From NCBI GenBank assembly GCA_004335835.1, contig RWJK01001964.1, forward strand, positions 1 through 64,000: 64,000 nucleotides of DNA, given 5' to 3'. Source of the stretch: Scenedesmus sp. ARA3. Lineage: Eukaryota; Chlorophyta; Chlorophyceae; Sphaeropleales; Scenedesmaceae. The notes below the pieces were generated by a model. It was not told the DNA's origin. It was given only the letters and a program-made list of their open reading frames with translations, and did no database searches. This document shows, piece after piece, positions 32,998-44,899 of this stretch (position 1 is the stretch's first letter; every line of letters begins with the position of its first letter). The translations under genes were made by a program, and so were the position numbers.

Positions 32998-35900
32998 NNN
33001 NNNNNNNNNNNNNNNNNNNNNNNNNNNNNNNNNNNNNNNNNNNNNNNNNNNNNNNNNNNNNNNNNNNNNNNNNNNNNNNNNNNNNNNNNNNNNNNNNNNN
33101 NNNNNNNNNNNNNNNNNNNNNNNNNNNNNNNNNNNNNNNNNNNNNNNNNNNNNNNNNNNNNNNNNNNNNNNNNNNNNNNNNNNNNNNNNNNNNNNNNNNN
33201 NNNNNNNNNNNNNNNNNNNNNNNNNNNNNNNNNNNNNNNNNNNNNNNNNNNNNNNNNNNNNNNNNNNNNNNNNNNNNNNNNNNNNNNNNNNNNNNNNNNN
33301 NNNNNNNNNNNNNNNNNNNNNNNNNNNNNNNNNNNNNNNNNNNNNNNNNNNNNNNNNNNNNNNNNNNNNNNNNNNNNNNNNNNNNNNNNNNNNNNNNNNN
33401 NNNNNNNNNNNNNNNNNNNNNNNNNNNNNNNNNNNNNNNNNNNNNNNNNNNNNNNNNNNNNNNNNNNNNNNNNNNNNNNNNNNNNNNNNNNNNNNNNNNN
33501 NNNNNNNNNNNNNNNNNNNNNNNNNNNNNNNNNNNNNNNNNNNNNNNNNNNNNNNNNNNNNNNNNNNNNNNNNNNNNNNNNNNNNNNNNNNNNNNNNNNN
33601 NNNNNNNNNNNNNNNNNNNNNNNNNNNNNNNNNNNNNNNNNNNNNNNNNNNNNNNNNNNNNNNNNNNNNNNNNNNNNNNNNNNNNNNNNNNNNNNNNNNN
33701 NNNNNNNNNNNNNNNNNNNNNNNNNNNNNNNNNNNNNNNNNNNNNNNNNNNNNNNNNNNNNNNNNNNNNNNNNNNNNNNNNNNNNNNNNNNNNNNNNNNN
33801 NNNNNNNNNNNNNNNNNNNNNNNNNNNNNNNNNNNNNNNNNNNNNNNNNNNNNNNNNNNNNNNNNNNNNNCAAGTCTGAACTTTTCGAAACTCACCGATG
33901 ATGTCGCCGTTCTGCAGGGCGTTGAGGGCAGCAATCAGCTGCTCCACTGAGGGAGGAGGCGGCAGCTTGGACAGGTCAAAGTTGGGGATGGTCACCTTGG
34001 ACAGGTCAACCTGAAGTAACAAGGTTGTAACAAAGCGAAAGGCAGCAGCAGGTAGGGCAGGCGTTAGTGAGCAGGGATGCAAGGACTGTGCATGCAACAG
34101 AGACACTTGGTTCAGCATAGTAACCTACAAATGCAATCACGTTGGGGAGGGGTGGCAGCTTGAGCTCTGGCACCTTCACGCCTGGAGGGAGCGGCACGCC
34201 CTTGAGGCTGCCACAAACGCCCAACAAGCTCAAAACATCAATTTCAAAGTCAAAGCCAATATATGTATGTATTTGCTTACGTTGGGGAGGGGTGGCAGCT
34301 TCAGCTCGGGCATCTTGACGCCTGGGGGCAGCGGCACGCCCTTCAGGATGCTGCTGACGCCAAACAAGCTGCTCACAATTCAAATTATTTCCTATGAAGC
34401 CTGCTCAAACAATAAACAATATGGGGTTTAAACCCTGTATACTTGTGGATATGTAATGAAATGCGTCTACTCACATTGGGGAGAGGGGGCAGCTTCAGCT
34501 CTGGCATCTTCACGCCGGGGGGCAGCGGCACGCCGTTCAGGATGTCCTGCAGGGTGGCACTAACGCCTAAAGCCCGGCAAACTGCTCAAACAATCACATG
34601 AATGTACATATCCGCTCACGCTCAAACAATCACATAAATGTCATATCCGCTCACGTTGGGGAGGGGTGGCAGCTTCAGCTCTGGCATCTTGACGCCTGGG
34701 GGCAGCGGCACGCCCTTCAGGATGTCCTGCAGGGTGGCCACGAAGGTCTCATTGGCCTGCTTCACCACGTCAGCCAGGCTGGGCATCTTGACCTGCAGGC
34801 AAGAGAACATAAGAAAAAAATGTGTGAAAACAGCTGTGAATTTTAGAGAGCTTGCTGCTGGACAAGCTGTCCAGCGTGCAGCATCAGCTGCAGTGACTGG
34901 GACCAAGACCAGGCCAGATGGGTTCAACAGCAGTGCTGCCGGAAAAAAAATACAGAGCAGGTAGTGCTGCCGGAAAAAAGATACAGAGCAGGTAGTGCTG
35001 GTTAGTGGTCAGCAGTGAAGTTGGCTGGCATAGTCTGATGTATTATAGTATCTAGTCGATACATGCATGAGGCACTGCTGCACGAAGGACTCCTCTGCAA
35101 CGCGACAGCTGCGTGGCTGAGCATTTGAAAATGTAACACTAACACCCGCAGCACGCGGCCTCTGAAAGTCCATTTCTATCGATACGCATCGTTTCGCATC
35201 AAAATTCTATTAATCAAATGTGGACTGTGTATTTGCTGCCGTCGCACCTCCTGGGGGTCGAACACGGGCTTCATGAACTCGCTGAGGGGTGGCAGGTTCA
35301 TCTCCTCCCATGTGGGGAGGCCGACGGACTGCAGGAACTCGTTCAGGGGAGGCAGGTTGATGGAGTCGAGCGGGGGCAGGAAGTCCTGCAGGGGAGGCAG
35401 CTCCACGCCCTGCATCAAAAAGGCAGCAAAGAAAACACAGCAGGCAAGGCAGGGGTTTAGTGGGCAGCATGGCTGGGGTTTAGGCAAATGAAACTGCAGG
35501 GTGTGAAGGTGCAGGAGGTCCTGCAGCGGGGGAAGCTCCACGCCCTGCAAATCGGAAAGGCAGCAAGGCAGCAGGCAAGGCAGCGGTTTAACTGGCAGCA
35601 GGGCTGGGGTTTAGGCAAATGCAGCAGCAGGGTTTGAGGCGGCAAGAAGTCCCGCAGTGGGGGCAGCTCCACGCCCTGCAAGTTAGACAGGCAGCAAGGC
35701 AGCAGGCAGCGTTTTAGCGGGCAGCAGGGCTGGGGTGTACGCAAATGAAACAGCAGGGTTCAAGGGGAGGAGGAAGTCCTGCAGAGGGGGCAGCTCCATG
35801 CCCTGCACATTAGACATGCAGCAAGGCAGCAGGCAAGGCAGCAGGCAAGGCAGCGTTTTAGCGGGCAGCAGGGCTGGGGACCAGGAGCTGGAGGCAGCAG

Positions 35901-36501
35901 GGAGGAGGCAGAAAGTCCTGCAGCGGGGTGGCGACAGGTCAGCAGGCAGCGGCGGCGGTTTAGTGGGCAGCAGGCCTGAGCAAGCCAGGCGCTGATGCAT
36001 GCTGTTGAGACCATCGTAAACCAAAGCCTCTCTTAGCACGCAGCCGCAAGGACCAGGTGATCTGGTCTTTTCTACATGCACAAGTCAGTCATGCGGCAGC
36101 TGCTGCCCCTGGCAGTGGTGTGCCTGCTGGCAGCCCAGCTGGCTGCTGGTGCCCGTATCACCCCAGGCAGGTCCCTGCTGAGGCAGCTGGTTCCTGACCA
36201 ATGCTGAACATGCCTGCTGTTGCAACGTGCGGTGCATCTCCACCTTAAAACTACATGGAAAACCCGACCCACCTGGGGCAGCAGGCCGAGTGCTGGCAGG
36301 TTGGGCAGCTTGCTCAGGTCCAGTTTGCTGATGGACCACAACAGCCGCCAGCCAGGCATCACACACGACACATGTTACTTGAAAATAACATGGAACCCGA
36401 CCCACCTGAGGCAGCAGGCCGAGTGCTGGCAGGTTGGGCAGCTTGCTCAGGTCCAGTTTGCTGATGTCAAAGGCAGGGCGGTTCTGCTGCAGACTGCGGG
36501 C
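29280..36501 (-). CDS. Leu/Pro-rich then Gln/Ser/Ala-rich protein of unknown function, interrupted by a gap
   Basis: Minus-strand exons in transcript order: 36501-36406 (contains DISKLDLSKLPNLPALGLLP), 35409-35248 (contains LPPLNEFLQSVGLPTWEEMN), 34792-34655 (ends PELKLPPLPN), possibly 34546-34475, 34010-33896 (phase 1 end), an unseen part in the gap, 32939-32838 (DLSKIDISKID repeats), 32584-32477, and 31850-29280. Junctions are GT-AG and phases agree where they can be tested. The last exon has 856 codons with runs of Gln, Ser and Ala, but also non-repetitive pieces such as VKLMLTQFDQGLTGLRAGLT. The first exon begins ARSLQQN, as a mature secreted protein might, yet no signal-peptide exon is visible upstream on this strand. 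I recognise no domain. An extracellular or wall protein is possible but unsupported. The true 5' end is unknown and the 3' end may be spliced further. Confidence 0.65.
32335..32584 (-). repeat. Echo of the 32477-32584 exon end, 2 copies
   Basis: On the minus strand, CAGGGCATGCAGATGCCCC with the exon end is repeated 142 bp downstream. In the copy the donor GTGGGT has become ATGAGT, so this echo has lost its splice site. Confidence 0.85.
32941..32997. repeat. (CAG)n run abutting assembly gap
   Basis: Pure CAG on the + strand, i.e. CTG in the sense of the minus-strand gene, lying directly upstream of the 32939 acceptor. The gap probably arose because this run could not be assembled. Confidence 0.95.
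32998..33870. other. Assembly gap (873 N)
   Basis: Unsequenced bases within the minus-strand gene. At least part of an exon is probably hidden, because the exon at 33896-34010 ends in phase 1 while the next visible exon starts in phase 0. Confidence 0.99.
34141..34792 (-). repeat. Exon-end echo array, 4 copies
   Basis: The segment encoding GVPLPPGVKMPELKLPPLPN with its donor occurs with exon ends at 34655 (true exon), 34475, 34281 and 34141, spaced 180, 194 and 140 bp. The copy 34475-34546 has both a CTGCAG acceptor and a GTGAGT donor and is exactly 24 codons in phase 0, so it could be a real alternative exon. The other two lack an in-phase acceptor. Confidence 0.9.
35370..35945 (-). repeat. 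Exon-start echo array, about 5 copies
   Basis: On the minus strand the junction CAG|GGCGTGGAGCT occurs with starts at 35409 (true exon), 35544, 35675 and 35802 (here GGCATGGAGCT). A degenerate fifth copy lies near 35930. Spacing is 127-135 bp. The linkers share TTTGCCTAAACCCCAGCC and CTGCTGCC elements. Confidence 0.9.
36076..36207 (+). CDS. Short signal-peptide-like ORF, opposite strand to the surrounding gene
   Basis: A 43-codon frame, too short for usual ORF lists. It starts MHKSVMRQLLPLAVVCLLAA, followed by QLAAGARITPGRSLLRQL and a stop. Residues 1-25 form a textbook secretion signal: a positive N-region (K3, R7), a hydrophobic core at 9-20 and an Ala/Gly cleavage region around 22-26. It lies between two exons of the minus-strand gene, which lacks its own visible signal peptide. 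It could be a separate small secreted peptide, a first exon of a + strand gene, or a locally inverted first exon of the minus-strand gene. No GTGAG-type donor follows. Confidence 0.35.
   Translation: MHKSVMRQLLPLAVVCLLAAQLAAGARITPGRSLLRQLVPDQC
36273..36501 (-). repeat. Echo of the 36406-36501 exon, 2 copies
   Basis: The exon end (CTGCCCAACCTGCCAGCACT through CAG|GTGGGTCGGG) is repeated 133 bp downstream on the minus strand, with exon end at 36273 and donor intact. The copy starts within the exon and has no in-phase acceptor. Confidence 0.9.
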
Positions 36502-39349
36502 CTGCACTGATGTGACTGTTAAACCCCAAATTGTGTGGCCACAAAATGTGTTTGTTGTTGTGTGTTGTAGGATGATCAGGTGGTGGGTTTGGCAGTAGGA
36601 ATGGCGTGTTTGGGGTAAGGTAGTGTAGGGCGTCCAAGAGTGGGTGGCAGGTGGGGCAGATGGTATTGAGAGTGCAGATCGGAGAAACAGGCGGGCAGCA
36701 GGGTCAGCAGATGAGTGGTCAGAGGGCTGCGTGATATTGTGGGGCGCTAGTTCTTTCAATTATGAGTGAGGACATGCAAAGTGACTGTAACTTTCCTGCT
36801 GCTGCAAGCGACAGCTGTCCCCATGAACTCTCCTGGCCATGGCTCTGCATTGCTGCTGCTGCAGCTGCTGCTGCCGCTGCTGCTGCTGCTGCCGCTGCGG
36901 CGGCACTGCACTACGTGTGCTACTGCTGCTGCTGCTGTGCTGCTGCTGTCCTGCTGCTACTGCTGCTGCTGCTGTTGATGCAGCTACTGCCACACACAGC
37001 TGTGGTTGGTGCTGCTCAAGGTTCATTGCTGTCATTACGACGGTGTGAATACCGATGCTTTGGCTAATGGACTCGACCCGCACCTGCTAGCACCGCCACT
37101 AGCGCGAGCATGCATGTGACCTTCCTCATTGTGTGTGTGTAGTGTATAATGCCTGCATCAAAAGCAGCAAAACATCGTTTAGCAACTAGGCTTGGCAATT
37201 ACTGGGATCGCTGGCAAGGCTTCGCGTACTGCTTCGGAGCGAGCAGCTGCCGTAGTGCTGGACGCACTTTGGGCAGATGCAGGGAAGTATTGCAGCCTGA
37301 AGCACTTGCGCATGAACGACAAATATTGCTTAGAACCAAATGTGTGCTGCTTTCCAATATCGTTGGCTGCTAAATGGCGGGCTGCTTGGCGCCATCAAGA
37401 CATCGCCACACATGAACAAGCTGCCGAGCAAGCCTCGCACCTTGAAAAATGGATTTAACGTGATTTGATGTGGCTCTATCGAATATGAAGCGCGTAGTAC
37501 TGGCGCGTGAGGATTCAGCGACTTGACGGGGGGTCTGATGGGTGCAGAGTGATGAAGTTTCGGAGCTATCGTCTAGCTGTCATCATCTACAGGAAGGAAG
37601 GAATGTGGTGTGAGGGTAGCTCGCTGGACGGCGATGCTTAAGCAGTGCATGTACCGCAGAAAGTTGCGGCAACTGCGAGAGGTTTTGCGAGATGAGTGCG
37701 CCAAAGAGAGAGAGGCGATGCTGCCAAACAACAAACAAATCAATTACGGTGTTATATATTTGTTTTGAATTACAGCAGCAGAGTTGAGCTGCTGTGGGCG
37801 GGATCTTCGTTCTGCCTGCAGGCACCGACTCAGTGACCACGGCAGGACACATCCTGCCTGCAGGTATCTGTAGGTTAGGTCGCACCTCAACGCAGCTGTA
37901 ACGAATCATTTCATCCGAACAATATAGTTCTTGAAGGTGCGTTTCATATGTAGTTCAGTTCGATGTGGGCGTCCCTGCTCTTGCTGCACGCAGGCAGTTC
38001 TCCAAGACCCACTCGGTGACTGTGTACAGAGTTGCAGGATTTGCACACATATCAGCAACCACCCATACGTGTAGCAGACGTTGTATGGTGCACAACTACT
38101 ACATGATAGCAATGACAGGCGCATCCGCAGGCAGCAGAAGTGTTACAACGTGCTGCCAGGCGCTGCCGGTGACACACCAGCAGCCCCGTCAGCTTTCTGG
38201 CAGCATGATACTGCAGGTAGCATACATAGTAGAGCCTATACAGTTAAGGCTAATCAAAGTGATTAAATATATTCCTGAAGTATAGATATAAGTAAACGCA
38301 CCACACTCACTGTGCAGTACTCATAGTGCCGCAATGTAATACGTACACAGAACTGCCGACTGCTGGCTACCCGCAGCAAAGAAGTAGCAAGGCAAGTAGC
38401 AGTAGCAAAACACGTGGAAGCCACTCGCACCAATTGGCTACATCAAAATGCATCAAAACGAGCCACACGCATCGCGCCGCCCAGTAAAGAAGTGTCAAGG
38501 CAAGGCACGTGAAATGCAGTAGCAAGCCAAAGGCATCAAATCGCGCCACCCAGTGCAAGCCTTGAAGCAGGGTATGCACTTTTTCAAGATGCCAGCTCAA
38601 ACAATACAGCTGCAACACATCAAGGGGCCGGGGTTTGTCATCACCATGTCACCCATCAACCATGACGTGGACGCTATGGCTTGATGGGTAACAAGATGAC
38701 GATACAAGGGGTTTGGGTTGGATTCAACGCCACGCACTCCGCTACCAACCACACAGGTGGCACTGCCCAGAAGTTCCCGCTTCAGACATAGAAGTCCACA
38801 CACATCCAAAGGTACCACACAACCGTTTCAGTCGTAAAAGGCTGCAGACATCAAAAGGTGCCCCACACACCCGTACCAATGCTGCAGCACACAGCTGAGC
38901 CACAATGCAGAGGGAAAGCGCCGAGCAGCAGCAGCAGCAGCAACAGCTGTTGCTGCTGCTGTGCACGGGCTTGCGCCCGACACCTGCTGTGCACTGAATG
39001 CAAATCAAACAGCCAATGTACATAGTACTAGTTAGTGACAATGTATAGTAGCGTTGATAGTACTGTAGTGCTTATTCAGAGTGTGCCGTACGCAGCAGTA
39101 AAGAGGTGCAGGTCACATAGCACAGCGTGCGCGCATCCGCAGCTGTCTACGAGTAGGCGCAGCATTTGGCTGCTGGCCCACCAACGAAATCAATCGTGAA
39201 TCAAACCGTCCTGATTGAACGCAGCGATGCAGAGCAGCAGACAAATCGAGCAGAAATCTAGCACAGTCAGCATGTCCCATTGAAATACGCCTCATCAGAT
39301 AACACCTTGGTATGTGGCCACAGCACACAGCTACTGCGCAGACAGACGC

Positions 39350-39665
39350 CTGAGGCGCATGAGGCGCGGACATAACAACATTACTGTGCTGATATGCATA
39401 TCCTGCATATGCTGCATATCCTGCATAATGCCCCGTCGCACCAGAGCACACACGCCTGGAACGTGAGGCTGCAGGTGCGTGGCGCGGGGACATAACACCA
39501 GTACTGTGCTGAGATGCATATCCTGCATGATGCCCCGTTGTACCGCTGCAGCAGCACACACGCCTGTGACGTGAGGCTGCAGGTGCGTGGCACGGGGGCA
39601 TAACAACAGTACTGTGCTGAGATGCATATCCTGCATATCCTGCATATCCTGCATGATGCTCCGTT
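39350..39665 (+). repeat. Tandem array, ~115-120-bp unit, 3 copies
   Basis: The block ACATAACA..A(T/G)TACTGTGCTGA with ATGCATATCCTGCAT and CACACACGCCTG occurs near 39370, 39490 and 39600. Confidence 0.88.
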
Positions 39666-40865
39666 GAAGTGCTCAAACCGCGCGCACACACACAACAGGC
39701 GCGTGCCTACCTGCGCAGCGGCAGGAGGCGTACAATCAGCTGCAACAAGTGCTCATCCGGTCACTCAAATGCCGCTGCTGTTGCGGCTGCTGCTGCATTG
39801 CCGGCAAGCACAATCCGGTCGAGTGCAGGCAGCTGATGCATGCACAGCACCCGCACAAAGCAGCACGTGCGCAGCACGCAGCAGCTGCCATTGTACCAAA
39901 TGCCGCAGCTGCTGCTGCATTGCCAGCGAGCACACTCCGATTGAAGAGTTAAAAATGCGCTTGGCAGCTGTTGCCGATGCACATCACTCCCACAAGACAG
40001 CACAGGGTGCTCCAAATTCAACGACAGCCAGGGTTTGAAAAGAGCAGAAACCAACAAACAAACCCTTTGTTGGGATTTAGTTAGGATCAGCGTTGCTCCG
40101 CACAGACATACCCCACAGTGCTGCAACTCGGCCGCCGCACAGCCCCCCAAAAAAACACCACACACCCTCGCACAGAGTGCATGAGGTGCACAAAATCAAA
40201 CGAGGCAACCGGCGCACATATGACACGCAGCCGCTGCACACTCTCGCAAGCTGCCATGCAGCCAAACCAGCCCCTGGAACTGCCGCAGATCAAATGGCTC
40301 GGGCAGATGACTCCACCTGCACAGTCACACATAATCATACATACACCTGCGCGTCAGCCGCTGCCACAGCTGCAGCTTTTCCCAGATTGCCAGCTAGCAG
40401 CAGTACTTTGCATCCATCCGAAGCCAGCCCAAACCTGCCCAGGGGCAAACTCCTCAACAACAAACAGTTTGTTGTTCCAGCCCTACTAAAAAGCAATCCA
40501 GCAGCAGTACTGTGCATCCAAAGCCAGAGCAAACCTGCCCAAAAACGAGACGGAAAGCTCCCTATTTGAAAGACATGGGGGTACGCTAAACCCATACATA
40601 CTGCATAGCACACAAAAAGATTGGCGCCACAGGCAGTTGACAGATTGCATGCAAGCACTGCCGCCGCCTGCGCTGCGCGGCAGCCTGCGCCCCCGCCGCA
40701 TCCCCGCACCCTGCTGCGCCGCTAGGTGTGTTACGAAAAGCGTCATATAACACTGTAAGGGTGTTATAACATGTGCTGACAGAGGGCCTGCTTAAAAGCA
40801 CGCAGGCGAGCTGGGCTGGCCGACAGAGACAGAATCAACAGCTTGAAACAGCTGTAGGGAAGCCA

Positions 40866-41085
40866 CGCCACCGCCAATGCGTACACATCAACTAGCGCTG
40901 CGTGTGTCATGTAGCAGCCAGCCTGTGCTGTGCTGTGCGCAGCAGCTGCACCTGAGAATGCACCAACACCAACACTGCATACACATCAACTAGTGCTGCG
41001 TGTGTCGTGTCGCAGACGGCGTGTGCTGTGCTGTGCTATGCGCAGCGCAGCAGCTGCACCCGAGAATGCACGTGTGCCAGGAAAC
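40866..41085 (+). repeat. Direct duplication, ~104-bp unit
   Basis: ACACATCAACTAG(C/T)GCTGCGTGTGTC through CAGCAGCTGCACC(T/C)GAGAATGCAC occurs near 40882 and 40981. Confidence 0.88.
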
Positions 41086-41249
41086 CACACCATACCACAT
41101 GACTCCAAGAATGCACCATCTGCTGCTCATGCTGAAGCAAGCAGCTGGCAGCTGGGCAAGCTGCAAGCAGGGATACAAGCAGTACAGCTATTTTGCTGCA
41201 TTAACCTCGATGAATGTGTTGTGGTGCGCAGAGTACAGTGCACAGCACT

Positions 41250-41395
41250 GCAGCGAGCCACTGAATCACATATGAGCGCTGCCGCCCGCTGCAATCATAT
41301 GCGCCGAGTGGAGTGCACATCACCGCAGCAGGCTACTCAACCACATAGGAGCGCCGCCTTCGCTGTAATCATATGCGCAGCCACGCGAGAACGCA
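41250..41395 (+). repeat. Direct duplication, ~75-85-bp unit
   Basis: GAGTGCACA or AGTACAGTGCACA through CCACAT(A)(T/G)GAGCGC and TGCAATCATATGCGC occurs twice. Confidence 0.7.
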
Positions 41396-41749
41396 ATACA
41401 TCAATGTTGATAGACAGAGGTGCAGCAATCAAGCCCCCAGTGCAAAACATCGGCCCGGTACACAGTGCGGCAAGCCCGCCTTGCTATATGTGTCACTATA
41501 CATGTGCCTGCGACATGCGATGTCGGAGAGAGAGATGCAACCCAACATGCACATGAACAGCATTGACTAGCATCACAAGCAGCCTTCATCATCATCAGCA
41601 GCATCAGCTAGTGCAGAAAGAAAGTGTTGGAATGCTGATATATACCCACGCGCTGCTGCGCCGGGCCCTCAACGCAGCCTGCCTATCAAAGCAGCTGGCA
41701 GCTGTAAACGCAGCAGCGCACCCACAGCAGCAGCAGCAGCAGCAGCGCG

Positions 41750-41793
41750 ATCCCTGGCGCGGCATGCATGCAGATCACAGTCCCAGCAAACAC
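41750..41793 (+). repeat. Dispersed CAG-linked repeat
   Basis: ATCCCTGGCGCGG through CAG(A/G)TCACAG(T/C)CCCAGCA closely matches 76-118 at the left end of the window. In both places it directly follows a CAG run and a GATCC-containing linker. Confidence 0.75.
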
Positions 41794-41888
41794 CCAGTGC
41801 TGAAACAGGGGGGTCAGCTCACAGTGAGGTGTAACAATGATGATGCTACAACACGGCAGTGTGCATTCCCACATGAGTCCAGTGGCTC

Positions 41889-41930
41889 CTGCCCGTTTCA
41901 AAACACTTCAAACGGGCAGCTGCCCGTTTC
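41889..41930. repeat. Short hairpin built from CTGCCCGTTT
   Basis: 41889-41898 and 41910-41919 are a perfect 10-bp inverted repeat with an 11-nt loop, and a third copy of CTGCCCGTTT follows at once at 41920. Confidence 0.7.
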
Positions 41931-42297
41931 AAAGCAATTGAAACACGGCAGGGGCAGCTGGTCACGGCTCAACGATCAGCTGGTGCGAATAATAACATGT
42001 TGACAACACAAGGGCCTTGCATGCAGACAGGCAGGGTCAACACCTGTGCAGCCAGTCGCCGCCACCTGTGCAGAAATGCATTTGTGCCGTGCTTCGAGAT
42101 CACGCATCATGCGGCAGACGCGCAGCAGATGTGCAGCAGATGTTGAATGGCAGATATGCCTGGTGAGTGTGCGAGTGTGCTTCATCATTCACGCGACGTG
42201 CCAACACGCACCGTGCAACCCAAGTTATCAAGCAGCAGCATTTCAGCAGGCAGGTGTTTGCTGGCAGTCAATAGCTATGTCACACAAATGCTAGCCA

Positions 42298-43480
42298 ACA
42301 CCTGCTAGCCACACACACGCTAGCCACACACTACAGCAACGAACAGCCGCTGTCAAGTCATTCAGCACACAAGCTAGCCTCACAAGCTAGCCACACAATG
42401 CAGCAACGCACAGCCGCCGTCGACGCCCAGGCAGCGCATCTGCTCTCAACTGCAAGTCATTCAGCACACAAGCTAGCCACACAATACAGCAACGCACAGC
42501 CACTGTCGTTGCCTGCAACTGCAAGTTATCATCCTTCCTGCAACTGCAAGTCATTTAGCCCTCAAACCAGTTCAACAGCCGCGCACAAGCCGACACAACA
42601 ATGCAAAACCGGCTCGGCAGCGGCTGCACAGCAAAGTGAGGCATGTGTGTTGCGCTGCGCTGCCATCGCTGCTGCTGCAATCAGGCCGCAATACTACCAG
42701 CGTTGCAAGAGCGGCTGCAAGTGCCAGCAGCGCGGCCTGATATGCCCCCCCGTTCGGACCACACATCCCGACTGTACATAGTGTGCCTCAATGATATGTC
42801 AACAGTGGTTGCACAGCAAAGCAAGGCAAAGTGTGTTGCGCTGAGCTGCCATCGCTGCTGCTGCTGCTGCAATCAGGCCGCGCTGCCATCGCTGCTGCTG
42901 CTGCCATCGCTGCTGCTGCAATCAGGCCGCGCCAGCGTTGCAAGAGGCGGCTGCAACTGCCGGCAGCGCGGCCTCACATGCCCCCAGTTCGGACCACACA
43001 CCCCACACACTCCGGGACTGTACATATCTGTGCCTCATTCACATGTTGACAGTGATCGGGCAACCTCACACGCAGCCGCAGACACACATGCACGTGCAGC
43101 CAGCTGGAGACGCTGCAGCAGCATATCCAGATCTGTGACACACATGCACATGCAGCCAGCTGGGGACTGTGCAGCAGCATACCCTTGGAGACTGTGCAGC
43201 AGCAAATCTAGATCTGTGACACACATGCACATACAGCCAGCTGGAGACGCTGCAGGAGCCTAGTGATACCTTTTTGAGTGTGCGGAGGTAGTGGGGCGCG
43301 CAATCCCTTAGCGGTAGCAGATCTGTGCCTCAACCTGCAGTAGTCATCACACTGCCAGCTCCAAAAGGCCGTAGCAGCGCCCACTCAAACAGTGTGCAGC
43401 AGCAAATCCTTTAATAAAAAGTGTGCAGACGTAGTGGGGCGCTCGCAGATAAGTGCCTCAACCTGCAGTAGTCACCACAC
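42298..43480 (+). repeat. Cluster of short tandem duplications
   Basis: Four neighbouring arrays. 42298-42560: AGCTAGCCACACAAT and CAGCAACG(C)ACAGCC units. 42640-43030: a ~190-bp unit with TGCCATCGCTGCTGCTG and GCAGCGCGGCCT. 43080-43260: ~65-bp units with TGTGACACACATGCAC and CAGCCAGCTGG. 43290-43480: a ~133-bp unit with GTGCCTCAACCTGCAGTAGT. Confidence 0.85.
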
Positions 43481-43555
43481 TGCCAGCTCCCGAAGGCAGC
43501 AGAAGCAAAATGAAGCCAAACAGTGCGCAATGTACAGGGGCAAGGAGGCACGGAG

Positions 43556-44005
43556 CAAGCAATGCTCACATTGCTTCACGTGCTCACATGAACCTCTCAA
43601 GAAGGGATGCAGCCAGCCTAACCTCAGCCCCGCAGCAGGCAAGCACGCCGCCAATCAGCCAGGCCTGCAAACACCCATCGTGTGCTACTCTTTAAACACA
43701 GCAGAAGTGCAAGACGCGGAGCAAGCAATGCTGCCATATGGCTCTCAGGAATAGCTGCAGCCAGCGTAGCCTCAGCAAGCATGCCACAATCACAGAGGGC
43801 TGCAAACACCCTTGGTGTGCTACTCTTGGATACAGCCAAAGCAATACTGCTGACATGAAGGTCTCAGGAAAGGCTGCAGCCAGCCGCACCTCAGCTCGGC
43901 AGCAGGCAAGCATGCCCCAACCAACCAGGCCTGCAAACACCCGCCGCGTGCTACTCTTAGATACAGCAGAGGTGCAAGTCGGAGCAAGTCAAAAGGTGCT
44001 CTAGA
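43556..44005 (+). repeat. Tandem array, ~130-165-bp unit, 3 copies
   Basis: The block with TCTCA(A)GAA/TCTCAGGAA, GCTGCAGCCAGC and CTGCAAACACCC through GTGCTACTCTT occurs near 43600, 43740 and 43860. Confidence 0.85.
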
Positions 44006-44899
44006 TCCTTCCCCTTCCGCAGGATTCTAGAAGGTGTGCGCCGCCACGTGCATGCCTGCTGCCGCAACATACTGTACAATGGGCGTGCACACAGCCCGGC
44101 GCATCACAACTGGAAGGAGAAAGCTACGCGCAGAGAGCTGAATGCAAACTAGCGTATGGACCCACAACAGCTGCTAGCGCTGCAGCAGCGTCGCCCTGGG
44201 GGGCAGCCGTCGCATGCTGCTCTGGCATGCAGGCGAGCCATAATCCTGCAAGCAAACAGCACTGGCGCATCATCAAAACCAGGCTCAACTAGCTCGGCAG
44301 CTCGAAATCAAGTGTGCTATGAATCAAGTGCGCTATCCTCCCACCGTCATCCGTCGTGAAAGACCCAGACGCTCGACAAAGACCCAGACGCTCGATAGCT
44401 TTAAAATCAATGCGCTACATCCATCGGGGCCAGTCATCACGCCAGTTGAACCCAAAACCCACACACGCCTCACACAGCTCGATCGGCAGCGCTCCCAAAA
44501 GCAGGCGCTGGCGCATTGTAACGCCACACACTTCTGTGCTGCCGACGTAACCAAGCCCAGGGACAGCCGTGTGACAAGCCGCAAGGGGCTGTAGTTGTGT
44601 TTGGGGGTAGCTGCGCTCGGCTGCAGCATCGCACGCTTTTGCAACCGCACAGGCAACAGCCAACAAATCCATCGTCGTCCCACGCAGCAGCAGCAGCAGC
44701 AGCTTGCAAGAGCACTGCTGTGCGGGTGGCGCTCCATGCACACCATAAACACAGCACATGCCAGTGCGGATCTGCGTGTTTCAAGCAGCACGCAGCGTAA
44801 CACAGTAACGGCCCTGTCAACCGAGCAGCTGTGCAACCGACAGTCCATAGAGCACGCTGCAATCATCAGGTCGCGGCATACACATTCCAAGCCCTCTCC

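Noticed and set aside
36085..36759. Start of the Leu/Pro-rich gene at the ATG of the 224-codon minus frame (36759)
   Set aside because: The upstream 80 residues lack a signal peptide and look intronic, and a clean TGCAG acceptor sits exactly before ARSLQQN.
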